From the NCBI GenBank assembly GCA_023313575.1, contig JAJTTP010000003.1:1426001-1490000 (forward strand): DNA of 64,000 nt, written 5' to 3'. This stretch comes from Eutypella sp. D-1. Its lineage: Eukaryota > Ascomycota > Sordariomycetes > Xylariales > Diatrypaceae. Below, one piece after another: positions 1-9,898 of the stretch. The notes under the pieces are model-generated. The model was not told where the DNA came from. It ran no database searches and saw nothing but the letters and a program-made list of their open reading frames with translations. Position 1 is the first letter of the stretch. Each line of letters begins with the position of its first letter. Both the position numbers and the translations under genes were made by a program.

Positions 1-613
1 TGTAGCATCAATTTCCTGCCGTTCGCCGATAAGTCAGAATATCCGACGTCTTCACACTTCTAGTATTTATCGGAAGTTTCCCTGGGAGTGGGGGGTATGA
101 TATCGAAACCAATGTTGAAAAGAGGAAGGAGATAGGAGAGCCAATCGCATGTTGTTGTCGGAGCTGGCACCCCTGACTTGCCCCTGCACTAGCGTCTAGA
201 CGTGGAAGTCTGCGCCTCATCAGGGTTACATCTAGTGAGCCAATAGCTACGTGTTGATGAACATGTTTCCCGCATCACACAGCATAGGGACTCATCCGAT
301 ATAATAGGTGGGTATTGAAGGAATAGGTAGGCAAGCAAGCGGGTGAAGCAGGGGTACAGACATGTATTTTACACCTTGTAGGAAATGACTACTGAAATGG
401 ATGACACTCACTTCCCGAATGGGACCCATTTACAGGAGTATTCCTCACACGACTCTCGTATATATACCGAATAATACGTCTTGGCATGCGTGGGAAAAGG
501 GTTGAATGAACCTGAACTAGTTGGTCAGAGTGTTGAACTTTGTCTAGAAGGCTTCTACTACTTTTCAACTTAAATCTACTTCGTGCATCAACCACGATGC
601 AATCGTAGACACT
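1..613. other. Intergenic, left edge
   Basis: No supported gene. Short open frames exist on the minus strand but have no recognisable domain and no splice partners. The last part (about 560-613) is the 5' flank of the membrane protein starting at 614. Confidence 0.5.
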
Positions 614-1792
614 ATGCTTACGACAGTCACGAGCACCGCCATGGAGTCGTATAGCACGCCAATGCTGACAACGACGACATATGCGAACGGCGCGGCGGGC
701 GCGGCCCTCTTCACCGACGTGCCGGCGCTCGTAACCCGGTTCTCGCCGCCCGCAGCTTGCGCGACGGACTGGTTCTTCGACCAGGACGCGTCAGCCTCCG
801 TATTCAGTGACCCAGCACACAATCCTGACGGCTGGCGCCTTTGTCAGCCGTACAACGAGACGGGGGGGCATTTCTCCGCCGGCGTGTGCCCCTCTGCCTC
901 CGAGTTCAAGCACGTTACCCGTTACCGGTGGGAAGGGAGTGAGGATGGCTCGGAGGATGTCTGGCTCGGCGCCTGCTGCGGGTCGTGAGTTACGCCTTAC
1001 CTGTTTTTTCGAGGTATTCATCTCCGCTTGGTTGGGATTTAGTGCATACATTTGCCCGGCGCTAACCATTGTATGAATATAATCAGGTCTTCCACCTTAT
1101 CGTTGCATACGGGGTCTAAGAGCGCATGCTTATCCGTTACGACGCCTGACTCGAGCATCGTGGCCTCGATGCTACTCGAGAACGGGGCGTCGACCCAGCA
1201 CACTATCACGACGGCAGTTACTGTGGTCGCGACGCCACTCTACATGATATGGCACGAGGGCGACACGGCGCTGCACGTGGAATCTGACGCACAGTCGTTG
1301 CGAGTAGCGATGGGCACTATGGACCCGACGGGGAAGACAGCGACGAAGCCACCAACATCTTCGCCGAGCCCGGAATCAAGCGATGGCAAGCCCAAGGAAA
1401 ATGGCGAGGAGAAAAAGAAAGGCTACGATGAAAAGGACCAAGCGAAGATAATAATTGCCGGCGTGATAGCCGGTGTCGCCTGTGTAGCTCTGGCAGCACT
1501 CGTGACGTTTCTACTCTGGCGTCGAAGATCGAAGCGGAAAGTTAGGGAACATATGCGGGGCGCTGCGCAGAATGACCATGGAATCAACCAGAGATTTTAC
1601 GGCGCAGATCCACAGGGCATCGGCCAGGGCGAGCCTGGCCAGAGCGCGACGCAGATCGGTAGCGAGACAGACCTCGCTAGAGATCTCGTCGAGATGAAAG
1701 CCCTGCGCAGTGAGGTCGCCGCGAATGCCTCACAAAACTCCCAGATCAACACCCCGAGGGGCGCATCTCGATTCGTATTGAATGATACATAA
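614..1792 (+). CDS. Single-pass membrane protein with Cys-containing ectodomain and Ser/Thr-rich stalk
   Basis: Two exons, 614-984 and 1087-1792, joined across a GTGAGT...CAG intron; the splice is in frame and predicts 358 aa. The first exon opens with Thr/Ser-rich sequence and then holds several cysteines (CATDWFF, WRLCQPYNETGG, GVCPS, GACCGS). A Pro/Ser/Lys-rich stalk at about residues 205-240 leads to one hydrophobic segment at about 245-268, followed by a basic stop-transfer run (RRRSKRK) and a polar cytoplasmic tail of about 85 residues. This is the layout of the many fungal surface proteins of unknown function that couple a Cys-containing ectodomain to one transmembrane helix. There is no classical signal peptide at the chosen ATG, so an upstream exon is possible. 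The specific function is not recognised. It is convergent with the MARVEL gene. Confidence 0.72.
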
Positions 1793-2132
1793 TGATCTAC
1801 GAGAAACGACAGTGACAATCCAGGAGTTGATGAAAAGAACGCTTCATTAAGATGTTTTTGTTAACGCCACATATAGATGTGGAAAATGCCCCTGCCCAGT
1901 ACGCCCAAATACAAGCAACAACAACAAATCGCTCGTTAAACGTCATGATCCGGTCCATACGCCCAAGGACATCGAAAGCACCACGAGAAATTTTCCGGCC
2001 CCTCGTTCTATGTACAATGTTCAGAAACGCCATTCACCCATCATCCGAACGCCGCGAGAGCTTGGGTAGCTCTATGAGCTTTTTGATCAAGGAGCCAGGT
2101 AGATCGAGCCACTTGGCAAGATCACGACTTCA
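1793..2132. other. Short intergenic region between convergent genes
   Basis: This is the shared 3' flank of the membrane protein (+) and the MARVEL gene (-). An unsupported plus-strand open frame crosses it into the antisense of the MARVEL gene. Nothing else was seen. Confidence 0.5.
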
Positions 2133-2876
2133 TTATATCCTTGATGCGATCTTGGCGGCGGCCTTGTTCTTGACGACGTTGCTGACCTTGCCGGCGACGC
2201 CTTTGGCAATAGGGTTGTCGACGAGCCTCTCATCGATCTTGTGACCAAATTTGTCGTTGAACTTGCCCGTGGCGTTGTTCTCGAGATCGCCGATTTTGCC
2301 GGTAGCCTTGCGGGCGAAGAGGCGGCCGAAGCCCTTGCCCTTCTCGGTGGTCCAGCCGTAGACGAAGCCATAAATGGCAGTGCCGAGCCACAGAATGCAA
2401 TTGACAAGATCCAGCCAGACGGCAACCTTCATAGCGGCAATACTGGCTCCCTGGTACTCGTCCTCGCCGGACTCGAGCGGCAGGAAGATGCGGGCGAAGG
2501 TGCCGAATACAGCGACCCACAAAATAAATAAAAAGGCATCCCACAAGAAGTAGACGTGAGTGCGCCAAAATGGAATCGCGAAGACGGCCGATGTGATGGC
2601 TGACAGGCCAGCTACGAACAGCGCGTACACCCACCCAGCGGCTTGGTCATTACCCTCACGGCGATCACGGTTCACACGCGTCCCGTACGAGGCGACCACG
2701 ATCAGCGCAAAGACGAACTGTGTGCCGCGTCCAACGAGCCGCGCCCACATCAGGGGGCTTGCGAAGAACTTCTTGATGGATCCCTTAGCCATGGTCTTGG
2801 CGATGCCGACTCCGGCGTTGGTGAGACCGGCCCCTGAGCCGGACTCATTCTGCTGCTGAGAAGTTGTTCCGTGCAT
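2133..2876 (-). CDS. MARVEL-domain integral membrane protein
   Basis: Uninterrupted frame of 247 aa starting at the ATG complementary to 2874-2876. Four hydrophobic helices lie at about residues 49-66, 80-103, 108-130 and 150-172, with a polar N-terminus and a long charged C-terminal tail. This four-helix M-shaped topology, with an aromatic and Gly-rich first helix preceded by a basic stretch (WARLVGRGTQFVF), matches fungal MARVEL proteins of plasma membrane or vesicle domains. The C-terminal tail from about 175 is Lys/Gly/Asn-rich and probably cytosolic and amphipathic. No function beyond membrane organisation can be inferred. A TATA-like element lies about 130 bp upstream. Confidence 0.85.
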   Translation of the reverse strand: MHGTTSQQQNESGSGAGLTNAGVGIAKTMAKGSIKKFFASPLMWARLVGRGTQFVFALIVVASYGTRVNRDRREGNDQAAGWVYALFVAGLSAITSAVFAIPFWRTHVYFLWDAFLFILWVAVFGTFARIFLPLESGEDEYQGASIAAMKVAVWLDLVNCILWLGTAIYGFVYGWTTEKGKGFGRLFARKATGKIGDLENNATGKFNDKFGHKIDERLVDNPIAKGVAGKVSNVVKNKAAAKIASRI

Positions 2877-2978
2877 TATTTCGATATTAATATATGAAAA
2901 TGACTGGTTTTCTGAGCGAATGTGTGTACGTGTGTGGTTCTTTGTTGGGCTTGAGTACCAGACTGCTTGCTCTTCAAA

Positions 2979-2989
2979 GGGGGGGGGGG
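2979..2989 (+). repeat. Poly-G run (G11)
   Basis: Eleven consecutive G residues on the plus strand in the MARVEL upstream region. It is one of four G runs of 11 or more in this window, all on the plus strand. Confidence 0.9.
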
Positions 2990-3007
2990 ATAGGTGTGAT
3001 GGAAAGG

Positions 3008-3014
3008 TATATAA
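3008..3014 (-). promoter_or_regulatory. TATA-like element upstream of the MARVEL gene
   Basis: On the minus strand this reads TTATATA, about 132 bp upstream of the MARVEL ATG. The position suits a core promoter, but such a motif is frequent by chance. Confidence 0.35.
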
Positions 3015-4254
3015 GGACTGATTTAAAGAGAGTATGGAGAAGGGAACAAGAGAAAAACTGGTTCAGGGAAACTTGGTTATAGCATTCAAAATGAATGGAA
3101 AGACTGGTGAATCACATAATACGATGGCATCAGGAAGGGGGGAATGGGGTTAAGAAATACCTGAATCACCAACACAAAGGACTGAACGAGAGCAAAAAGC
3201 AAACCCTTGACTCCTGACGCCCATGATCCCCATGGGCTGCGTACAACGACCGACCGGCCTTTGTCGTGCAACATTGAAACAAACGTGTTCTAATTCTGGG
3301 CTGTCTAGATGAAAATCGTCAACCAAAAGATCATTCACCCCATGGGCGGCCCTTGATGGTCTGTTCCAAGGGGACAGAAGACAAAGGGTTCCATTGGTTC
3401 CTAGATGCCTTCACTACCGTGGGCGGCTCGGTTAGGCGTAGCGGGTGCCATGATTGGCTGGAAGGGCGCCTTTTCGTCTTAGGTCGCTGACCGCGAAGCG
3501 CCTGAATTTACTCGGGCATCGTCTCGTGCATCGTCTTAAGCGGCAACCGGCCTAGTAATATTTCCTGGACAGTGAAATACAGTTACTTAAGTCGTTTCGC
3601 TTTCTTATATCTCTCCAGGTTAGCTACCTGGTCAAGCTGCGTAAACTTTCGAGGCTCCTAGTGGAGGAATCTTCTGATGATCATACACTAAGCGATTGTG
3701 GCTGGTTAACTACATACCTAGGTAGTTAGGTAGTGGCTGCAGCACTCCAGTGGCAGGTTACCTTATAGCCATGCACTACAAGGTACCTAGGTACATAGGT
3801 ATACGAAGGATTTCCAGGTTACATAGTATCTGCCCACCTGCTACGTCAGCCCACCCTATTAAGAACTCCGTAGGGGTTTACTGCAGAGCTCTAACTGATA
3901 CTAGAAGTGTTTCGAGCTCACCAGCTAAATCCAACATAACTTCCCATTCTTCTTCATCAACCAAACACCATATTACATATTCGCAATATTTATTATATTC
4001 ACTTTAGAATTCTCCTAAATCTAAAATCCCTGGAAAACATTACGTTAATGAACCTTCTTGATTGGGCAAGACTATTCATCTGCTCAGTAAAGTTTCCGCC
4101 CGCAGCGTCCATTGTTAGGCACTACCAAGCTCAATTAGCACTGAATAGACCCCTAAAGACTCCCTTAGTCAATCGCTAAAATCGTCACTAAACACATCCC
4201 ATAACCACCTATCTACCACCACTATCTTGACATACTCAGGTAGAAATCATCACC

Positions 4255-4818
4255 ATGGGCCGCTGGTCGCACTACGATACTGATGAGGAGCGTCTTCCGG
4301 AGGGAATGAAGCGCATCGGCTACGACGCCGACGACCAAACCTACACGTACCGGGATGCCGACGGGAGCATCTGGGAGAGTGCCCCCGGCAACCAGTATGG
4401 ACCCTTAACGCGCGTATCAGGCCCGCCCTCTTCCGGGCCCTCCGGCGATTTCGACGACGACGACCACCGCCAATATTCAGAGCACGCGCCTTTGGCTTAT
4501 GACGAGAGCGGACTCGGAAACAACTACAGGAAGCCCTCGTGGCGCCATGAGATGATGCCTCTCCTCAACTTCCTCATCATCGTGGGCTTGGTCCTGGTCG
4601 GCGTCTTCTGGTTCGTGAGTGGGTTCGGCGGCGGTGCTAAGGAGGTCAGGGTATGCGACGAGGATCGGAGTGTTTCTCATGAGATTGTTAAGGGCGACAC
4701 GTGTTGGTCCATTGCTGAGGATGGCCACGTCGACCTTGAGCATCTGTTAGAGGAGAACGAGGACCTCGACTGCGATAAACTGATCATCGGTTCCACTGTA
4801 TGCGTGCCTAAGGCTTAG
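4255..4818 (+). CDS. Type II membrane protein with C-terminal LysM domain
   Basis: Single-exon gene of 187 aa with a good start context (CACCATGG). The cytosolic N-terminal part carries a motif at about residues 18-53 (GMKRIGYDADDQTYTYRD onward) that I recognise as shared by fungal LysM membrane proteins. An acidic linker follows, then one transmembrane helix at about 101-123 (LLNFLIIVGLVLVGVFWFVS). The extracytoplasmic LysM module is at about 140-185, with the typical VKGDTCWSIA start and an IIGSTVCVP end. Cysteines at about 134, 150, 173 and 183 could form two disulfides. LysM modules bind GlcNAc polymers such as chitin. The signal-anchor topology places this one on the lumenal or outer face, so a wall-related role is inferred. 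It differs from secreted LysM effectors, which have a cleavable signal peptide. Confidence 0.88.
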   Translation: MGRWSHYDTDEERLPEGMKRIGYDADDQTYTYRDADGSIWESAPGNQYGPLTRVSGPPSSGPSGDFDDDDHRQYSEHAPLAYDESGLGNNYRKPSWRHEMMPLLNFLIIVGLVLVGVFWFVSGFGGGAKEVRVCDEDRSVSHEIVKGDTCWSIAEDGHVDLEHLLEENEDLDCDKLIIGSTVCVPKA

Positions 4819-5523
4819 CGTTAGTGGGGGGTAGAGGGGCCTTCTTGGGTACATAGTGCTCATCATGGGCTTCGTTGTACGGACTCGTTCCTTGATACAA
4901 TTCCCTCGAAGAGGGCTGAATTCTCAGTACAACAAATTGGAAAAAGAACTGCAGAGTTACTCATAGGATATCGGCCTGCTTTGCAAGCATATCATCATTT
5001 TTTAAGAAAAGTCTGCAGTTGATGGAAAGCAATTCAACTCCGCCTCCCTTCTAGATACGGCGGGCTTAGGAACCCCTATTTGAAAGGAACATTCTACCGC
5101 AGTCCGCAAATAGGGCAAGATATCATGACATAACACTACAAATGTGGACGGCACACAGGTAACAGGGATGATCGGTGAGACAAGATCAGCCTGGTTGTAT
5201 GTTTTCGGTTTCTCTCTTCAATGAACATCGCCTGTTCTGATCCGCAACTGATCGCACGTCGATTGTTCCTTTGTCGTTACGTTTTCTTATGAAGATAAGA
5301 CACAATAGAGGTCGAGCAATTGCTAGGAAGCATATCTACGGATGTAGTGTTTACAACGGACTATTAGTACATGCCCCGTACACTCGTGAATATACGGCCA
5401 ACAGAAACGAGAAGTCTATTTACTGAAGCTTTTGTGGAGCCAAACACTTCAGGAGGGTGCCGGCCAAGACACGAATATCACAAGCCTTGGTGGCGTTAAC
5501 AACCTCAAGTGACTCAACCCACT
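4819..5523. other. Intergenic region
   Basis: About 700 bp between the LysM gene and the next plus-strand gene. No domain-bearing open frame, RNA gene or repeat was recognised. Confidence 0.5.
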
Positions 5524-6012
5524 ATGGATACAACGAGGGTCCAGAGCGAGTGCCCCCTTACTCCTATGCTAGGTGACTCGCTAAGGGGTGTGTACGTTCA
5601 GGTAAGTACCACTTATTCATCGGGTTCATCCCGCCACTCTACCACTATCATCATCCCGCACCCGCATAGTAGGAGAGACTTGAGGAAACAATAAGCTGGA
5701 TCATTATTAACACATACATTTGGTGACACATAGGTCATAAACGGGTTCAAACGCATCGACCAGGACCATTACACGATCCTTATTTTCGCCTCAATTATTA
5801 TATACGCCCTTCTTATGGTAGAGATATTGAGGGAGATCTCACAGAGCAATGGCGAAGATGAGGAAGGCGAGCACGATGCAACATACAAGGATGAAGGAGA
5901 CGACGAGTATGGAGATGTGAATTGCGATTACGATGAGAAGGACGACATCACTCTTCTCAAGCGGGCACTCGGGAAAGGCATGAAGAGGAAGAGGTTGGAT
6001 TGCATTGTCTAG
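5524..6012 (+). CDS. Small single-pass membrane protein with acidic C-terminal tail, unknown function
   Basis: Two exons, 5524-5601 and 5734-6012, joined across GTAAGT...TAG with phase 0 on both sides; the prediction is 118 aa. A GTG lies in frame just upstream, but the ATG at 5524 is chosen. Exon 2 opens with a polar segment and then a hydrophobic helix at about residues 39-55 (YTILIFASIIIYALLMV). A strongly acidic region follows (runs of Glu/Asp with Asn and Tyr), and the protein ends in a basic patch (GKGMKRKRLDC). I do not recognise a family. Like the next gene, it is a two-exon, phase-0 gene whose intron lies shortly before the only transmembrane helix. Evidence for expression is only the clean splice junction and the helix that appears when the exons are joined. 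Confidence 0.55.
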
Positions 6013-6719
6013 ACGGGTGCTAAGACTTCAATTCAGGACAATAACAATACGAGAGGATTTATTCGGATCTTGGTGTTGGGGAACCTAATATAGTCTTCGA
6101 CCAATATTATCATAGACATAGTAAAACTACCGCTATGGTCCATTCCCATTCCTTTCATCCCAACCCATGTCCGGGGGCCAAGGCCACTTCTAACCTGCTA
6201 AGACAATTGACCAAGTTTCTATAATTACCACCGAGTAACTCAAACCTCGATTCAAGTACAACGACAGTAATAATTTGAGGTCAAGTATATTTGTCATAGG
6301 ACCGTCGCTGAGGAATCACTGGACCGAGAGCGAAAACCCGAGGAGTCTTGCTACGCAAATGGGCCCCCACTTCACCCCCGGAATCAAAGGGGTAGAAATC
6401 GTATGAAACCCAGGCAGCAATAGGTTTCCCATAACTCAACACTGATTTATTAACCCGCAAGCGGGAGCAGTTCTCATTTGCATCACTCAGCGAACTAATT
6501 AGTCCCCTTTGTTAGTGGCTCCCTAGTTCTCCGTTACATTCCGATCAAGGAGGTCAATGACGGAAACAGCGACAACCGTGAGTTTCCAATAGCCTTTGTG
6601 GCTTCACTAAATGAGCTTGGATGCTAAAGCACAAAGTCAAAGCTCAACATTATGCAATTTTCAACTACAGAGTGCTTGTTAGATTTACCGTTTAGTGAGG
6701 CTACTTCACCTATGGGTCA
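6013..6719. other. Intergenic region
   Basis: About 700 bp between two small membrane-protein genes. A short ATG frame at about 6557 followed by GTGAGT resembles a first exon but does not join in frame to the next gene at the nearest acceptor, so it is not called. Confidence 0.45.
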
Positions 6720-7543
6720 ATGATGGAAGATCCGTTGTTGATTCGTATCGGGAGGCTGATAAGATCTTTTGCCCAAGAGGCAAGTCAACCCGAACCCAAC
6801 CAAGCCGCGCTACACATAAACGAGGTGGAAAAGCATATCGGAAATGCGACGCACCATATTGCATCTTGGGCCGCCGACATCCAGGACACAGTAAGCGATC
6901 GCTTTCAGCGCCCTTCAAGTTTATCTGATGGCTGACTTATCTTCCTTCGTAGCTTTCCAAAATACGATATAACACACGAGGACTCCTATGGTGGACTGCA
7001 CTGGCGGCTGGCATCATCGCTAGCCTCTTCCTGGTAGCAGCGCTCCACTCGTTACTTCGCGTCATGTCAGAGATAAGCACGTACCAAGCGCTCTTTAGGC
7101 AGATGTGGGAAGAGGATAGGGCGAGGGAAGAGGAGCAGAGGCTACAGGAAGAGGAGCGGAGAAACGCCGAGGAAGAGAGGAGAAATGCTGAGGAAGCCAC
7201 GAGAGCCAGAGAGGAAGAGGCCAGAGATCGTAGGCTTGCGGCATTGTTGGAATTAGCTTCGGCCCGCAACATGCAAGGGCATAGGGAGGCTAACAATAAC
7301 GCGGCGGGAGGCCCCGCGGGCCCGGGTACTGCTGCCGGCGACAGACGAGCTCGTGAAGCGGAAATGGACGCCTTGCTAAATGATCTAGAGTTAAGGTCGC
7401 AGCAGTATACAGATCAGGGACTGGATCCAGCAGAGAGTGCTAGGCGGCTTCGTAGGGGTCTGGCTGAGATAGAAGAGAATTATCCGGATGTATTTCATGC
7501 AGGGGATAGCGCAGACTGGGATATAAGTTCGGACGAAGAATAG
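6720..7543 (+). CDS. Single-pass membrane protein with coiled coil, unknown function
   Basis: Two exons, 6720-6890 and 6953-7543, joined across GTAAGC...TAG with phase 0 on both sides; the prediction is 253 aa. Exon 1 is helical and amphipathic (residues 1-57). The joined sequence gives one transmembrane segment at about 68-89 (LLWWTALAAGIIASLFLVAA). It is followed by a long charged coiled coil at about 105-155, rich in Glu/Arg/Ala with a near-repeat of RRNAEE. A Gly/Ala-rich break and a second helical acidic part end in an acidic tail (ISSDEE). No enzymatic or receptor domain is visible. The gene is convergent with the HET-domain gene, about 275 bp away. Confidence 0.7.
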
Positions 7544-7819
7544 ATCCGGGCCTAAAACGGCGAAGCCAATAATGGTTACATGTTGAGGGGTGAATGCACC
7601 GTTAAGATATCATATTGTGCCGTGAGGAGACAACATGACTCTGTATTTCTACTACATTGTGATAACCGGTACCGTATCGGCGGTCTCATATACACTTAGC
7701 ATTAAGTACTTTCAAAAGAATACTAGCTAAGTGATATTGCTGCTTTCAGGTGAGGAAACTAGCTAGAGCTTCTGCTAATCACGACCAGGGTCTTTTACCA
7801 TCTTCGAATACAGGTGAGG

Positions 7820-9898
7820 TTAATGTATCTTGAATTCCTGAAGCTTCGATTTGCCCGATTTTATCATCTCAAGTGCTTCGTCCCCGCATATTCCATGCAC
7901 ATAAACTGCGCCAACAAGCACATGCCCAGAATCTTCGGCTCTCAGGAGCACAGGTAGATGGCAGTTGTTGATTACGCAAAGTTGGTCACCGACCTGAGAG
8001 TACTTGGGTCCAAGACCTATGTATCCATCTGCGGTGTAGAAAATAGCCTTACCTTCCCAGAACACCTGAAAGCTCGATACGAACTGCTGGCTAGCTTGAT
8101 GAAAATCGGCCTCCGATATTTCGGCCAAGGAATCCCTCCACCGTCCATTCTCCCCGGCGCTTGTCGTGTCACGAAACCTAGAGTCCAGGTACTGGTCAAT
8201 GCCCCCGGCGGCCTCGAGGTCAATATGGCTCCAATCTTGGCCTAGCGTCGTCGCCTGTTCATACAAGGCCACAACCCGGAAAAACTGTGCTGAAACAGAT
8301 CTGGGGTCTGGTTCTGCGGGAAAGGGTTCCTGGTTGATTGGATCTATTCCCTGATGCATCGTATAGTATAATGCTTGAAGTGGACGGATTCCCGTCGGAT
8401 GATCCCTCACTTTCATCTCTAGGATGTAATCGATGATGAGTTCTCTCAAAGCTTCCATGGGATCATCAGGTCCTGCCATCACTAGAGTCGTCTTACACAC
8501 ACGATCACATACCACCCCTTGCACACTCAGCACACCGTCATCGGAGTACTGTTGCCCGCAAATGCCTAACGACTGGAACCGCCCATCGGGTGCTAACTCC
8601 GGCCCAACTCCACTTTGAAAGACATACCTCCTCTCATGTGATATCGTGAGATCTGGGAGCCATGATGGGAGATTATGCTCATTCTCTTCAGATAGGCCCC
8701 GACCGGCATGGCCGATACCACACCCCTCGAATATGCCTCGCTCCCGGCTGTACTGTAGTGCCTGAGAATGCCAATCAAGATAGACCTCTCGCACTGCCTT
8801 CTCATAGCTCACGTCTACCTCCAGATGAAGTAGACTCCGCAGCCCATATATCATATCGCGCGGGTTAGTGGCCACGCACCGCTGCGCCAATCGAGGGACA
8901 AGGTTGGGGGAAACGGTGCCTCTCTTCCACGCCGCTCGCATGCTTATCACTGGGCTTACAATGGGAACTTTCAGCGTCATCATTGTTGACTCCCACTCGA
9001 AGACGTTGATTTCTGGGGGTGTGATCGAGTTGCGATCCAATGCGTGAATGAACGTGAAAAACAATATGAAGTCCTCGAACGTCGTCAACTCCGAGCCGCA
9101 GCGGATAAGATTCACCTCCGGGGATTTGCAGAGCACCCGCTCCTGCTGAATCCACACTCGCCCCCAGTACGCGAGATTTGTCAGCGCCGTGAACGAATTC
9201 CAAGCTATGTTTGAGCTTTGCGATGATGCGTCCAGCTCATGAAGCTCACTATGCTCGGATATCCAGTCTAGGCCTTTCTTGACGAGTTCAATCTCGTACT
9301 CATCGGTGCTTTTTGGTCTCGCAATCTTGCTAGCTTCGCCATCATCATCATCATCATCGCCACGCTTGCCACCACTGCTATCACCAGACTTTTCGACCAT
9401 AATAGTGATAGCTTGTGCCAGATCGTCGGGTATAGCTTGAGAAAAACTCTGTATCAGCCGCAGCGAATTGTCAATACGGTGTTTTCCGGGAAGGCCCAGC
9501 CAACTCAGCACGTAGCTGGCATTTGCATAAATATCTCCCATGAGGGCAACTTGCTGGTTGCGTTCTGCCGTGTCCTGCTGATTGATGCAGATTGCATCAA
9601 CCCACAGCCGGAGGCCTTTTCCCTTTCCCGGCACTAGTCCATATTTGCGAAAGTGCCAGAGCCCAGCGTTCAAATTCGTTGTAGCTAAAAATGCCTCCCC
9701 GTTCACAAGGATTTTCTCCGTGATCGTGGCGTCTCCCCAGACGTAGGACATAGCGGCATATTCAGGGCTGTTTGCCAGACTGACCGTCTCTAACCTGCAA
9801 GACACCGTTGCTTCATCATTCTCACAGCAGTTGATTGTGATGAGGCGAATTTCCTCTTGTGATTTATCGAGGGAGCTGTACAGAAGAATTCCAGTCAT
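7820..9898 (-). CDS. HET-domain (heterokaryon incompatibility) protein
   Basis: Intronless frame of 692 aa from the ATG complementary to 9896-9898. The open frame extends upstream to a GTG at 9988, but there is no earlier ATG. The N-terminal HET domain (Pfam HET family) shows its three signature blocks: YAAMSYVWGD at about residues 47-56, LWVDAICINQQD at about 98-109, and an AxYVLSWLG block at about 125-135. An acidic insertion with six consecutive Asp, encoded by an ATC/GAT microsatellite at about 9340-9359, interrupts the domain. The C-terminal region ends with a segment typical of HET proteins (GDQLCVINNCHLPVLLR, then a VYVHGICG block). HET proteins are known effectors of non-self recognition and cell death in filamentous ascomycetes. 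No STAND, NACHT or WD40 region is fused, so an activating partner would be separate. Confidence 0.9.
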   Translation of the reverse strand: MTGILLYSSLDKSQEEIRLITINCCENDEATVSCRLETVSLANSPEYAAMSYVWGDATITEKILVNGEAFLATTNLNAGLWHFRKYGLVPGKGKGLRLWVDAICINQQDTAERNQQVALMGDIYANASYVLSWLGLPGKHRIDNSLRLIQSFSQAIPDDLAQAITIMVEKSGDSSGGKRGDDDDDDGEASKIARPKSTDEYEIELVKKGLDWISEHSELHELDASSQSSNIAWNSFTALTNLAYWGRVWIQQERVLCKSPEVNLIRCGSELTTFEDFILFFTFIHALDRNSITPPEINVFEWESTMMTLKVPIVSPVISMRAAWKRGTVSPNLVPRLAQRCVATNPRDMIYGLRSLLHLEVDVSYEKAVREVYLDWHSQALQYSRERGIFEGCGIGHAGRGLSEENEHNLPSWLPDLTISHERRYVFQSGVGPELAPDGRFQSLGICGQQYSDDGVLSVQGVVCDRVCKTTLVMAGPDDPMEALRELIIDYILEMKVRDHPTGIRPLQALYYTMHQGIDPINQEPFPAEPDPRSVSAQFFRVVALYEQATTLGQDWSHIDLEAAGGIDQYLDSRFRDTTSAGENGRWRDSLAEISEADFHQASQQFVSSFQVFWEGKAIFYTADGYIGLGPKYSQVGDQLCVINNCHLPVLLRAEDSGHVLVGAVYVHGICGDEALEMIKSGKSKLQEFKIH
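9340..9359 (+). repeat. In-frame trinucleotide microsatellite (ATC/GAT)
   Basis: Six tandem ATC units on the plus strand encode six Asp residues within the HET protein. Length changes would stay in frame. Confidence 0.85.

Larger units (their letters stand above)
2877..4254. other. Intergenic region between divergent MARVEL and LysM genes
   Basis: A 1.4 kb bidirectional promoter region. It contains a G11 run at 2979-2989 and, at about 3708-3800, clustered copies of the short palindrome ACCTAGGT and its variants. Plus-strand open frames here (for example near 3750-4007) show no domain and are not supported. Confidence 0.55.
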
